The notes: generated from the sequence alone by a model not told the origin. Numbered from the stretch's first letter, positions 1 through 8,213 are shown. The stretch is DNA of 64,000 bases from Clostridiales bacterium (GCA_018365455.1 JAGZJZ010000011.1:62001-126000); one strand, 5' to 3'. Program-made: numbers and translations.

Positions 1-943
1 GATTAACCAGGTCCAGATAGCTTTTGTACCCACCCCGTACCAGCTGGTCGGTGGCATAAGAAGAATACCAATTTCTTACTGCTGTTTCATCTTTTTTCAG
101 GTACATAACCTGCAACTGTCCGGTTCCAGCCTGTACCTGCATCAGATGGTAGTTTATACCCAGCATGGTAAAATCTTCTTTCATGGATGTTAATACCTGT
201 TCCCGGTTCTCGGCCGGAATTGCAATAAATCCCACCTGTGCTTTCCCTCCTGCCAGATTCTGCAGCTCTTGGTATGTTTTTTCTCCGCCTTTTACCACAT
301 GTTTCTGACAAAAGTTATCGAACCAGCTCTTAATTTTTGCCTCATCCTGTTTCGCATAAAGGACTTCTCTGGTACCATCCCCTATATTCGTATCTTTCAT
401 TAAGTTATAAGAGATCCCAAGCTTTGAAAAATCTTCCGCCATTTCTGATAACAACCTGGGATCCTCTGTCGGCACGGTAATAATCCCAGTGTTTATTTCT
501 CCTCCAGCTAGGGCAGCCAGGGTCTGATCATCTTTCAGCGTGCCGTCTTTTAAACGGTTTTCACAGTAATCCCTAAACCATGGCTGCACGACGTTTCTAA
601 AACTTCCATGGTATATGATCTGCACCATCCCATCCCCATGGTTCAAATCTGGCAACAGGTGGAAAGGCACCTTTAATTTCTGCAGGTCTTCTTTTATTTG
701 TTGGATACGTGCTTCATTTTCCGCTGGAATGTTGAGATAGCTGATATTTCCTCCTGATGCCTGGATCAGTTTGGCCAGGTCATGGAATTCTCCTTTCGAC
801 AGTTTCCCTTTTTGATACTGGTGGTATAGAAACTGAGTCAGAAAAAGGATTTGTTTGATCAAAAAAGCACTCCCCTGAAACATCATACCCATTCCCTGTA
901 CCCCGGTGTTTAAGATATAGCTTACATCTGCTCCGTCACTCAT
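1..943 (-). CDS. Partial protein with three 85-residue repeats, conjugation-associated
   Basis: The gene runs off the left edge, so the C-terminus is not seen. The ATG at 943 has a strong SD (AAAGGAGG) about 8 nt upstream. The visible 314 codons start with a hydrophobic stretch (about residues 8-40), then three copies of an 85-residue unit at about 55-137, 140-222 and 225-307. Each unit has a GG near its start, an IPAE or VPTE motif, a KEDF-type helix, a Y/F-H/N-L strand and a late aromatic W-F/Y motif. It follows the 956-2092 gene by 12 bp and is probably co-transcribed with it. I do not recognise the family with confidence. A distant likeness to DUF3801/PcfB proteins of conjugative elements is possible but unproven. 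Confidence 0.8.
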   Translation of the reverse strand, partial: MSDGADVSYILNTGVQGMGMMFQGSAFLIKQILFLTQFLYHQYQKGKLSKGEFHDLAKLIQASGGNISYLNIPAENEARIQQIKEDLQKLKVPFHLLPDLNHGDGMVQIIYHGSFRNVVQPWFRDYCENRLKDGTLKDDQTLAALAGGEINTGIITVPTEDPRLLSEMAEDFSKLGISYNLMKDTNIGDGTREVLYAKQDEAKIKSWFDNFCQKHVVKGGEKTYQELQNLAGGKAQVGFIAIPAENREQVLTSMKEDFTMLGINYHLMQVQAGTGQLQVMYLKKDETAVRNWYSSYATDQLVRGGYKSYLDLVN

Positions 944-955
944 TGGCCCCCTCCT

Positions 956-2092
956 TTACATACTCAGCTTCTTTTTTTTCGTCATTTCCGCTTTCTTTTC
1001 CTGTTCCTTTCCCAGCTCTGTCTGGCTGGGGCGTTGCTTTGTTTTTCCGGGATATTCTTCCATACGGCTTTTTTCTTCCCATGCAGGTGCTTTTTCTCCG
1101 ATGGAGCTTTTATCCGGCTGCCCCTGCGTTCTCTCTGTCTGCAATAATGACATCTTTTCTTTTATTTTCCCGATTTCCTCTGCTAATTCCGGATGGGCAG
1201 ACTGGATATACCCAAGTTCTTCCAAAATCCACTCCCTGCCGGCTTCGGAGGTTATGTTTTCTTCCATCAAGCCAATGGCCTGCATCTGATTTTCCCAGCC
1301 ACGGACCCCCTCCTCATAGCCCAGTATCGTATCTTGTTTTTCAATTAGATGTACGATCTGCTGGGCAAGCCGATAGTTTTCCACCACATCGGTATACGCG
1401 GATAATCCATATTCCAAGCTGGTAACAGAAACAGGCTGTGCATACCGGTCCACCAGGACCGGTTCCAAGTCCGCAGAAATTTCGCTTTTTAATACAAAAA
1501 GCTCTTTTTTATCCTGCCCTGGCAGAAGCCGCATCACCACCTGCCAGGTTCCGTTAAGTCCTGGTACCACGATTTTTTCCTTCTTTTCTTCCAGATCCTG
1601 CAGCGCTTTCTCCGTCTGCTCCTTTTGTTCCGTCCCAGCTTCCTGAATCTGCATCGCTCTTAGTCCCTCCCCGATCATTCTTTCTTCCTTAATTCCATCG
1701 TTTTCCAGAACTGCTCCATATTCCTTTTCAAACGCTTCCATCAGCCCTTTTTCTCTTAGGAATCCATAGCATTGATTCAGTTTCCTTTCATTTTCAAGTC
1801 TGGCCTGTTCCATTTCCGTAAGCAGTGCCTCAAAGTTCTGCTGGTAAGCATCCATCTGTTCCACAAAATAAGAAAGGTTTCCCTCCTCTTCCATTGGTTC
1901 CTGTGTTTTATCCGGTGCCGGAATATCCCTTTCCAAAATGCTCACTGCTGGCAGGGATACACCTAGTTCGTCTACCTGGTAGGTGTCTTCCTCTAATTTC
2001 ACCGGGTTTTTATACTGGAAATATTCCAGATATTCTTCCTTTGGTACTTCGCCAAACTCATAAATCTTAGGATCAATTTTTACGATATTCAT
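956..2092 (-). CDS. Hypothetical conjugative-element protein, acidic and coiled-coil rich
   Basis: A 378-residue protein with ATG at 2092 behind GGAGG. No signal peptide or membrane segment is seen. The N-terminal 60 residues carry several PxxE and YxEYF-type elements. Residues about 75-190 and 270-330 are rich in Glu, Gln, Lys and Leu and likely form coiled coils. The last 50 residues are Lys/Glu-rich and probably disordered. A more globular part at about 195-260 contains LNGTWQVVMRLLPGQ. It lies downstream of the relaxase and a terminator-like hairpin. I do not recognise a domain. Its place suggests a mobilisation or regulatory accessory role, which is inference. Confidence 0.75.
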   Translation of the reverse strand: MNIVKIDPKIYEFGEVPKEEYLEYFQYKNPVKLEEDTYQVDELGVSLPAVSILERDIPAPDKTQEPMEEEGNLSYFVEQMDAYQQNFEALLTEMEQARLENERKLNQCYGFLREKGLMEAFEKEYGAVLENDGIKEERMIGEGLRAMQIQEAGTEQKEQTEKALQDLEEKKEKIVVPGLNGTWQVVMRLLPGQDKKELFVLKSEISADLEPVLVDRYAQPVSVTSLEYGLSAYTDVVENYRLAQQIVHLIEKQDTILGYEEGVRGWENQMQAIGLMEENITSEAGREWILEELGYIQSAHPELAEEIGKIKEKMSLLQTERTQGQPDKSSIGEKAPAWEEKSRMEEYPGKTKQRPSQTELGKEQEKKAEMTKKKKLSM

Positions 2093-2123
2093 ATTTCATT
2101 CCTCCGCTTTCATTATTACTGTC

Positions 2124-2150
2124 AAAAAAAGCAGCTTTTAGCCGCCTTTA
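2124..2150 (-). terminator. Rho-independent terminator after the relaxase operon
   Basis: On the minus strand a 9-bp stem (AAAGGCGGC with GCTGCTTTT, two G-T pairs) with a TAAAA loop runs straight into a T tract. It lies just past the stop of the 2205-3041 gene and before the SD of the 956-2092 gene, so it could lower expression of the last two genes of the run. Confidence 0.6.
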
Positions 2151-2204
2151 CCTGAAATCGAAAACCTTCTGCCTCATCCGGCATCTTGTTCACTCTGTTT
2201 TCTT

Positions 2205-3041
2205 CTACACATGCTTCCGAAGAAGCAGTTTTTTTATTTCCTGCATCTTCTTTGCACTATATTCCTTCTTTGCATATTTTTTAATCTCACCAATGGACAG
2301 CCCTTTCTCATAACCATCCAGGACAGCTTCCATCTGTCCTTCCTCCAGTTTTGCGAAGAGCCGGATCAGAAAAGTTTCCGGATCCTGTTCTTTGAACAGG
2401 AACCCTTTCGCCTTTTCTGCCAGCGTTTCCCCCTCCAACTGTTTTCCTTTCGGTGCAGTTTTTTGGGGCTTCTCTTTCCTTACCTTCTCTTCCTTTTCCC
2501 TTTTTCCATACGGCACATTTTCTATCTTTCTGTCCGGCTGTTTCCCAATCAGGGTCTCCATACGGCTTTCCCGGTACTTGGACAGCTCTTTGATCTCTTC
2601 ATCCTTTTTCTCGATCTGCACCTGGAGGAAAACAAAAAAACGAGAAAGCATGTCGGTCTGGCCGCGCAGCTGATCAAACTCTGTCTGCCATCTAATATGG
2701 AATTCCTGGAATACCTCCTGGTAAATTTCCTGGCGTTTTGGCGCATAGTTGGCCTCCAGACAATTACGCTTATAGGTTTCCAGTTCTTTCGGATTCCTGC
2801 ACATCTGTTCAATGGTCTGCAGATCCATGTCCATCAGGATGCAGGTGCAGATGTCTACGGTCTGGGTATCCGAGAGCTTTTCAATATGCCGAAGTATACA
2901 GTTGATCTTACTTTGCGGCACACCGTACCGCAGACATAATGAAAGCTGCATCTCCTTATTGCTTCCATTCTTAATCTCTTTTTCCATCAGCTGGTCTTCT
3001 ATTTTTTTCACTTCCTCGGCTGTATAGGTATGTTTTTCCAT
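2205..3041 (-). CDS. Hypothetical protein encoded after and overlapping the relaxase
   Basis: A 278-residue protein starting at ATG 3041, inside the last 34 bp of the relaxase gene, with a GGGAGCAGGAG SD. The overlap suggests coupled translation. The N-terminal half looks helical, with a short YTAEEV motif near residue 6. Residues about 105-160 form a likely coiled coil. Residues 165-200 are basic and disordered, and the end (about 215-278) is helical with a KKYAKKEYSAKKMQEIKKLL pattern. It has no membrane segment. It may be a relaxase accessory protein, but the sequence shows no known domain. Confidence 0.78.
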   Translation of the reverse strand: MEKHTYTAEEVKKIEDQLMEKEIKNGSNKEMQLSLCLRYGVPQSKINCILRHIEKLSDTQTVDICTCILMDMDLQTIEQMCRNPKELETYKRNCLEANYAPKRQEIYQEVFQEFHIRWQTEFDQLRGQTDMLSRFFVFLQVQIEKKDEEIKELSKYRESRMETLIGKQPDRKIENVPYGKREKEEKVRKEKPQKTAPKGKQLEGETLAEKAKGFLFKEQDPETFLIRLFAKLEEGQMEAVLDGYEKGLSIGEIKKYAKKEYSAKKMQEIKKLLLRKHV

Positions 3042-4426
3042 GGCTCCTGCTCCCTTTTAATCTGATTTTTTTGTGGATTGTGAAACTGGCGGATGATACC
3101 TGCTTCCGCCTTTATTGCCCGAATATCCTCATTTATTTTCTGAATTCGTTTTTCTCGTTCCTCCTGCAGGAGGCTTAGCCGGTCGGCATAGTAGCTTTCT
3201 TCCAGCTTTTCCAGTTCGTCCTGGCAACTTTCCCAGGTTTCCTCATCCCCAGCCGCTTCTTTCTGCTTCTTCTGAAGAGCCTGATACTTATTCAGGATTT
3301 GTTTTTCTTCCCCGGAAATTCCGTTTCGGTAAAGCCGGTTTCTTTCCAGGAGAAAGCCTGCCCGTTTTTCCTCCAGCAGCTGTTCCCTAGCTTTTAACTC
3401 TGTTTCTGACCGAATACAATGCCTCAGGAGGTATCTGCACTGTCTGGCTGCCTTTTCTGTATCCCGGATGTCCTTATAGTTCCTGGTGTTCTGGTAATGG
3501 TATAGAACACTGTTTTTGCAGTAATGCTTTACATAATAAAACTGGTACGGGGTCAGGTACTCCTGCTTTCTGGCCAGATATCCAGTACTGCGGACCTTTT
3601 TTAACCTGGGCGTAACCAACGCTTTATCCGGCCGGACAGTATCCATCTTGTCCCGGTTTTGGATCCTGTTCTTTAAATCTTCCGGCTGGTATCCCTTCCC
3701 CAGCTGATAGGAACGTACCGCTTTTTTTCCGTCTTTGGGCGTAAATGCCAGATATTCCCCATGTCTTACGGATTTTCCTGCCCGGATCCGGTATCCTTTC
3801 ACGCTAAGGGCAATGAGCAGCTCCTGATAGGTTTCTACTTTTGGGATCAGATAATCCAGATCATTTTTCACCACATCCCTCCAGGTGAGTTTCCCTTGCC
3901 GCTCTCTGAGCCACTCTCCATAATCTTTCTGCTCCCCTCCCTCGTATTCAAACTTATCAAACCCATATTTCTGGCAGATCTGGTCCGTTACACGCTGGAT
4001 ATACTTTTCCCAGTCTCCTTTTTTATAATGGTACTTGATCCCCGTAGTCCGTGCCACACTATTAAATATCACGTGCGCATGTGGGTGGCTGGTATCCGTG
4101 TGCACCGCATATACAAAGTCATACTGGTCTCCCAGATATTCTTTACAAAATTCCCCCATTATTTGATATACCTGCTCTGGCGCTGCATCTTCTTTAAAGG
4201 AAATCACAAAGTGGTATCCCTGCCTGCCATCCGGCTTCCCATAATCCTTTTTGGTATCCAAAAAAGTCTGCAGCACCTCATCCGGCGCAGTTCCTGCATT
4301 CCCCCCAATCCAGATCCCCCCGTCTGTTTTTTCTTTCTGCATGATATACTGGATCCCATTTTTTAGATGTGCTGCCGGATTTCCTTTTGCGGACTGTTTC
4401 ATGTGCATTAACTTAGTCAGTGCTAT
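3008..4426 (-). CDS. MobA/VirD2-type relaxase, probable AUA start
   Basis: This is the DNA-nicking transfer protein. Near the N-terminus is an IQYI tyrosine motif inside a PAAHLKNGIQYIM context typical of the Relaxase/Mobilization nuclease family. At about residues 114-118 (counting from 4426) is the metal-binding HPHAH motif, followed by VIFN. The C-terminal half (about 300-460) is basic and coiled-coil rich. The family normally begins M-A-x-T-K-L. That match falls on an ATA codon at 4426, about 11 nt after GGGAGG. Alternatives are TTG 4462, which lies inside mobC, GTG 4435, which is too close to the SD, and ATG 4408, which removes the conserved start. The gene overlaps mobC by 14 bp. The relaxase call is sure; the start is not. 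Confidence 0.93.
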   Translation of the reverse strand: MALTKLMHMKQSAKGNPAAHLKNGIQYIMQKEKTDGGIWIGGNAGTAPDEVLQTFLDTKKDYGKPDGRQGYHFVISFKEDAAPEQVYQIMGEFCKEYLGDQYDFVYAVHTDTSHPHAHVIFNSVARTTGIKYHYKKGDWEKYIQRVTDQICQKYGFDKFEYEGGEQKDYGEWLRERQGKLTWRDVVKNDLDYLIPKVETYQELLIALSVKGYRIRAGKSVRHGEYLAFTPKDGKKAVRSYQLGKGYQPEDLKNRIQNRDKMDTVRPDKALVTPRLKKVRSTGYLARKQEYLTPYQFYYVKHYCKNSVLYHYQNTRNYKDIRDTEKAARQCRYLLRHCIRSETELKAREQLLEEKRAGFLLERNRLYRNGISGEEKQILNKYQALQKKQKEAAGDEETWESCQDELEKLEESYYADRLSLLQEEREKRIQKINEDIRAIKAEAGIIRQFHNPQKNQIKREQEPWKNIPIQPRK

Positions 4427-4778
4427 GATTCCCACCCCCTCCCAGGATTTGTTCCTGCACAATCCGAAACATATTTTCTATTTCGTCCATTTTCTTCAGG
4501 ATACTCTGTTCATTTCCTCTGGTAAACGCATATCCCCCATTGACCTTATGGGCAATCTGATTGACCAAAACCCCAATCTTGCGGATTTGATAGTTTGTCT
4601 GATGCAGTTCCTTTAACAGGGCCTGGGATTTTGCCAGCTCATCTGAAAAAATGCACCTTCTGATATAATCCGAATAACTCTGTTCCCCGTACTCTTCACA
4701 CCGTTCTAAAAATGCCTGGTACTCTGTTTCCCGTAGCCTTACATTTAACCTTTTGTCCCGATTTTGATCCTCTTTTAT
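4413..4778 (-). CDS. MobC-like relaxosome accessory protein with non-canonical start
   Basis: An open frame of 121 codons ending at TAA 4413, inside the relaxase start region. The protein begins KEDQNRDKRLNVRLRETE, a ribbon-helix-helix pattern, followed by SYSDYIRRCIF and then a helix with LHQTNYQIRKIGVLVNQIA, the usual MobC core. No ATG, GTG or TTG occurs in the first half of the frame. An ATA at 4778, just after an in-frame TAA, sits 8 nt from GGGAGG. A second possibility is ATG 4794 in another frame with a +1 slip at AAAA. MobC binds oriT and helps the relaxase open the DNA. The protein call is good; how it starts is open. Confidence 0.8.
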   Translation of the reverse strand: MKEDQNRDKRLNVRLRETEYQAFLERCEEYGEQSYSDYIRRCIFSDELAKSQALLKELHQTNYQIRKIGVLVNQIAHKVNGGYAFTRGNEQSILKKMDEIENMFRIVQEQILGGGGNHSTD

Positions 4779-4847
4779 TTATTCCGCCTCCCATCCTAAA
4801 ATCCTTGATCTGTTATGTTCATCGTGAAAAAGTACAGCATGCTGGAA

Positions 4848-5816
4848 TTACAGATGCATCTTCTTTTGGACTTTCTTCTGTATCTCCGGCAGTTTTTCTT
4901 TTCCAGCATTCAGAGTCACGTCATATTTCCGGCAATAGTTTCCCACTAACCGGTCTGCAATCTTCTCTGCATCGGATGCTGCACGAAATAATTCATTTGG
5001 ATCCTCCTTCAACACAACGATCCAGGATTTCAGATAATTAGAGTGATCCTGGAAATGATCCGCGTTTAACTGGATGCCCAGCTCATTTTCCACAAACAAG
5101 GCCCCCAGTTCCGCACGCAGTTCCTCACGGGCATATTCCCGGCTGCCAAACGGATGCCTGAGATTCCGGTTCAGCCGGCTTTCATGCCCGGTGCTGTGTC
5201 CCATTTCATGGATCAGCGTTTTGGCAAAAGAAACATCATCTTTGAAACTTCCCCGTAGCGGAATACAGATTTTATCCTGAGACGGTACATAAAAAGCATC
5301 GGTTTGTGCCGCTTCTATGATCGGGCATTCACTTGCCGCAATAAACTTCCCGGCCAGCTCCATTGTCTCACTTTCCTCTCTTCTTTCCTGGATGTATTTT
5401 GGAAAATCCACAACCTGCTCCCCGTTAAATACAATAAAATAAGAGACCACCGGCTGCTTTAATGCTTCACGGACGCGGACCTCTTTACCATGCTCATCTA
5501 TTTTCTTCACTTCTTTTTCAAAAATCCATTTTTCACATAAGATTCCCCGTTCCCCTTTCCGGATATAATAACCGGCTTTTTTCAGCTGCAGGGAAGTCAT
5601 CCAGCGGGGATCTTTATATTCCCGTTCCATCACCACATTCATCAGGCGCAGCCGATTCCCCCCTCTGTATTTCACTCCGGACAGAGGATTCACTGGGCGT
5701 AAAGCTGCCTGATTCCACTCCGGTGCCGTAAACTGGTATCCTTTTTTCATCATGGCAGCAATCTTCTCCACCAGCTTTCTGCGTTCCTCCATGACTATTT
5801 CAAAAGCGTCTGGCAT
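4848..5816 (-). CDS. ArdC-like antirestriction/ssDNA-binding zincin
   Basis: A 322-residue protein. I place the start at ATG 5816, 9 nt after GGGAGG, not at the upstream in-frame start, whose Arg-rich extension overlaps another gene. The first 140 residues match the ArdC N-terminal ssDNA-binding domain, with NP-x-SG-x-x-YRGGNRL and W-x-T. The C-terminal part is a zinc peptidase-like domain with HEMGH at about 203-207, a second HE just after, and an E-x-x-AE-x-GA third-ligand region. In known ArdC proteins such domains protect incoming single-stranded DNA from restriction. It overlaps the 41-residue gene upstream by 22 bp and precedes mobC, fitting early expression in a recipient. Confidence 0.85.
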   Translation of the reverse strand: MPDAFEIVMEERRKLVEKIAAMMKKGYQFTAPEWNQAALRPVNPLSGVKYRGGNRLRLMNVVMEREYKDPRWMTSLQLKKAGYYIRKGERGILCEKWIFEKEVKKIDEHGKEVRVREALKQPVVSYFIVFNGEQVVDFPKYIQERREESETMELAGKFIAASECPIIEAAQTDAFYVPSQDKICIPLRGSFKDDVSFAKTLIHEMGHSTGHESRLNRNLRHPFGSREYAREELRAELGALFVENELGIQLNADHFQDHSNYLKSWIVVLKEDPNELFRAASDAEKIADRLVGNYCRKYDVTLNAGKEKLPEIQKKVQKKMHL

Positions 5817-5920
5817 ATTTCCACCTCCTCCCAATCTTCGAGATCTTCTTCGGATACGATATCTTCTTCCTCGGTAATCCCGAACTCTTTTTGAAACCAT
5901 TGCTTTGTTTTCTCATTCAT
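5795..5920 (-). CDS. Acidic 41-residue protein upstream of ArdC
   Basis: ATG at 5920 follows AGGAGG by 11 nt. The reading frame is 41 codons and ends at TAG 5795, overlapping the ArdC start by 22 bp, so the two are likely coupled. The product is very acidic, with EEED, SEED and EDWEE clusters. It is the first gene left of the 63-bp repeat array and so the probable first gene of the mobilisation transcript. I do not recognise the family. It could be a DNA mimic or a simple leader peptide; the sequence does not decide. Confidence 0.55.
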   Translation of the reverse strand: MNEKTKQWFQKEFGITEEEDIVSEEDLEDWEEVEICQTLLK

Positions 5921-5950
5921 CTAATTGATAACCTCCTTTTTCTGTTATGG

Positions 5951-6500
5951 AACCGGCTGACTCCGCTTTTTCACGGATGGAGTCTGTTGGCTCCACTTAT
6001 TTCAGTCTTCTGACTCCATTTGGCTCCGCTTTTTCATTGATGGAGTCTGTTGGCTCCACTTGGTTCAGTCTTCTGACTCCATTGGACTCCACTTTTTCAT
6101 TGATGGAGTCTGTTGGCTCCACTTGGTTCAGTCCTCTGACTCCATTTGGCTCCGCTTTTTCACGGATGGAGTCTGTTGGCTCCACTTTGTTCAGTCTTCT
6201 GACTCCATTGGACTCCACTTTTTCATTGATGGAGTCTGTTGGCTCCACTTATTTCAGTCTTCTGACTCCATTGGACTCCACTTTTTCACGGATGGAGTCT
6301 GTTGGCTCCACTTGGTTCAGTCTTCTGACTCCATTGGACTCCACTTTTTCACTGATGGAGTCTGTTGGCTCCACTTATTTCAGTCTTCTGACTCCATTGG
6401 ACTCCACTTTTTCACTGGTGGAGTCTGTTGGCTCCATTTTTTGTGATTTATGACACCATTGGACTCCATTTTCCATTTTTGACTCCATTGGACTCCATTT
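5951..6500. repeat. Array of eight 63-bp tandem repeats between oriT and the mobilisation genes
   Basis: The ten bases AGTCTGTTGG occur at 5981, 6044, 6107, 6170, 6233, 6296, 6359 and 6422, each exactly 63 bp apart. Each unit holds short inverted parts (TGGAGTC and GACTCCA). Variation is limited, for example GGCTCCGC or GGACTCCAC and CACGG or CATTG. The tail from 6440 decays to scattered GACTCCA boxes up to about 6600. Because 63 is a multiple of 3 the plus strand stays open for 168 codons, but there is no SD and the minus frame has stops in units containing TTATTTCAG, so I treat it as non-coding. It may bind a protein in several copies. Confidence 0.92.
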
Positions 6501-6552
6501 TTGCATAGGTCTTTTTGCAAGTTACGCAATTTGTATGACAAATCACTATCTT

Positions 6553-6578
6553 GTTAGGGGACGCACCCTAATACCCCG
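6553..6578. other. Candidate oriT core (hairpin with nic-like bases)
   Basis: TTAGGG (6554-6559) and CCCTAA (6566-6571) form a 6-bp stem with a 6-nt loop, followed by TACCCCG. On the minus strand it includes GGGTGCGTCCCCT, which recalls the TGCG/CCCT nick region of RSF1010-like origins. It lies upstream of ArdC, MobC and relaxase, in a 240-bp gene-free stretch (6501-6740) next to the 63-bp repeats. That is where an oriT would be expected. The match is short, so this is a proposal only. Confidence 0.4.
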
Positions 6579-6740
6579 TTTGGAGTCATTTTGCCTCCAC
6601 TTTATTTTCTGTCTCCATTTATCTCCAATCCGACAAAAAAATCCATCACCTGGCTCATGATTTGCACTTCCCATTTTTTCAAAAGCTGGCATAAAAAATG
6701 GCAAATTAATTCCTATTAATCTTCTCACTGTATTTTGTGC

Positions 6741-6950
6741 TCATCTATTGTTTGTTCTACCAGTATTGCCTCTTCCATTCCAGCAACCGCTTGCTTTGTA
6801 ATAGGTTAGAAAACCAAGTTTCTTCTTCTCCGATAAAGTAACCGTAATCCATCTCTCAATTACTCTGGAACCCACACTATACTTTTCATAATGAATGTAG
6901 GCTCTTTTTTCTTGGCCATTTACCTTAACCATTAATTTCCTACTTTTCAT
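6741..6950 (-). CDS. Small hypothetical protein, 69 residues
   Basis: ATG at 6950 with AAGG upstream, one codon after the stop of the 58-residue gene. The product is basic, with a beta-rich middle (YIHYEKY, RWITVTLSEKKKLGFLTYY). No signal peptide or membrane helix. It ends in a Gly/Arg/Asn-rich tail. It pairs with the gene before it as a small transcript pointing toward oriT. I do not recognise it. Confidence 0.5.
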   Translation of the reverse strand: MKSRKLMVKVNGQEKRAYIHYEKYSVGSRVIERWITVTLSEKKKLGFLTYYKASGCWNGRGNTGRTNNR

Positions 6951-6953
6951 TTG

Positions 6954-7130
6954 CTACCTTAACGGAATGCAGCTATCCTGTCTTTCCATTAATTCATCAA
7001 ACCGTTTGTCTGACGTAATACGGTTGTCAAACGGATTGTCAAGATCAAAATGATAACGAAATTTACTCAATCTCATTTGCTCAACCTTATGAAGTAATCC
7101 CTGAAGCTGATTCACTTGTGGAATAACCAT
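6954..7130 (-). CDS. Small hypothetical protein, 58 residues
   Basis: ATG at 7130 follows a GGTGA-type SD. The frame ends at TAG 6954, four bases before the next start. The product has a helical first part (NQLQGLLHKVEQMRLSKF) and a charged second part (DLDNPFDNRITSDKRFDELMERQD). There is no membrane segment. The tight spacing with the 69-residue gene supports both as real. Function unknown. Confidence 0.5.
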   Translation of the reverse strand: MVIPQVNQLQGLLHKVEQMRLSKFRYHFDLDNPFDNRITSDKRFDELMERQDSCIPLR

Positions 7131-7199
7131 AAGATCACCTATCCAGTGGCATCCACCCAGCTCTTTCGAACTTCTTTCACAATTAAGATATCAAATTTA

Positions 7200-7228
7200 T
7201 TGACATAAAATATAAAAAGCATTAAAAT
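7200..7228 (+). promoter_or_regulatory. Likely promoter of the 7319 membrane-protein gene
   Basis: TTGACA at 7200-7205 and TAAAAT at 7223-7228 with a 17-nt spacer, on the plus strand. The gene start is about 90 bp further on, so the 5' leader is long. No other feature is seen between 7131 and 7318. Confidence 0.55.
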
Positions 7229-7318
7229 TACTTTACTCATAAATACTTTTATTCTTCTGATGAACTTAATTATTATTCTATAGTTTATAACAATAATTAC
7301 AAAAGAGAGGATATCAAA

Positions 7319-8077
7319 ATGTTGAACAGTTTTTTTACTTTCATTAATTCAGATACATTCACCAAAGCAATAAACTCAAAAATAGCTATAGCCGTTATTG
7401 GAATAGTTCTTACCGCATTCGTAACATACTTTGTGAATAAACTCGCTTCCTTATCTCCCAAAAAGCAGGAGATCTTTAATACTCGATTAGAAAATGTACT
7501 ACTGCCTTTGCAAAAACACTTCATTTTTACAGCTATTAGAATTGATAATCAGCAAATTCACATCCATAAAATTAATCATATTTATAAAAATCACATGATT
7601 TACATAACCTTGAGTATGCAGGCACTTATTCAGAAACTAAACGAACATATTTCTATTTCATCCAAAGTTGATAATAAAAAAACACAAAAGTTGTTAAATG
7701 CTATACAGGCCCAAACAAATTACGAGTATGAATTTGTCCGCAGTAAGCTAAGGCTTCCTTCCAGAAAATTTCGTTTTAATGACTTCCTTTTAGCTGCAAT
7801 ATTACGAAATACATATTCATTAGATACTCTCCTGGATTCTTTAGCCAATCAACTTTTTGGTTTTTTCTGTTTTCTAGCTAGTACAGTAATTTTATATAAG
7901 TACTTTTTACAGCAATTACCTATAGCCAATTTGATATTGGCAATTATTGGGTTAGAGTTTTTAGCATTTTCTGTTATATTTGTTGCGATAATTTTTATCT
8001 GTATAAGCAAACTCACATCCGGTCTCTACTACATTTGTAAATTACACAATAAATCCACAACAAACAACCAGCAATAA
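7319..8077 (+). CDS. Membrane protein of unknown function, AT-rich cargo gene
   Basis: A 252-residue protein with SD AGAGAGGA before ATG 7319. One membrane helix lies near residues 22-42, and two or three more at about 185-235, with a polar helical stretch of about 140 residues between. After the first helix comes RLENVLLPLQKHF, which resembles QLDKVYLPLYKIV in the 28213 gene. It is on the opposite strand to the transfer genes and clearly richer in A and T, so it was probably acquired separately. A cargo role such as phage defence or exclusion is possible, but nothing in the sequence proves it. Confidence 0.75.
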   Translation: MLNSFFTFINSDTFTKAINSKIAIAVIGIVLTAFVTYFVNKLASLSPKKQEIFNTRLENVLLPLQKHFIFTAIRIDNQQIHIHKINHIYKNHMIYITLSMQALIQKLNEHISISSKVDNKKTQKLLNAIQAQTNYEYEFVRSKLRLPSRKFRFNDFLLAAILRNTYSLDTLLDSLANQLFGFFCFLASTVILYKYFLQQLPIANLILAIIGLEFLAFSVIFVAIIFICISKLTSGLYYICKLHNKSTTNNQQ

Positions 8078-8213
8078 GAAATTGTACTGCTTTTTCCGTA
8101 AAATATGCATAAATACCAATGCTACCTATCGCTATTCCTGTTATGTCCATAAATAATTTAAAAACTTTTTTTCTACTCACATGTTTATTATTATCATCAT
8201 GGTCATGATCCAA
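8013..8213 (-). CDS. Two-helix small membrane protein, UUG start
   Basis: TTG at 8213 lies 8 nt after GGAGG. The 66-residue product starts with an Asp/His-rich segment (DHDHDD), then has two hydrophobic helices (about 24-40 and 45-60) and a basic end. The last 65 bp overlap the 3' end of the convergent 7319 gene. The SD is part of a short hairpin (CCTCTC/GAGAGG), which could limit translation. Function unknown. Overlap and small size lower confidence. Confidence 0.45.
   Translation of the reverse strand: MDHDHDDNNKHVSRKKVFKLFMDITGIAIGSIGIYAYFTEKAVQFLIAGCLLWIYCVIYKCSRDRM

Noticed and set aside
5947..6453. Plus-strand open frame of 168 codons over the 63-bp repeats, and a minus-strand frame of 83 codons
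   Set aside because: The period is a multiple of 3, so the frame stays open by itself. There is no SD on the plus strand, the product is a low-complexity repeat, and the minus frame is broken by TAA in units with TTATTTCAG.
5951..6500. CRISPR-like array
   Set aside because: The units follow each other without unique spacers, and no cas genes are present.
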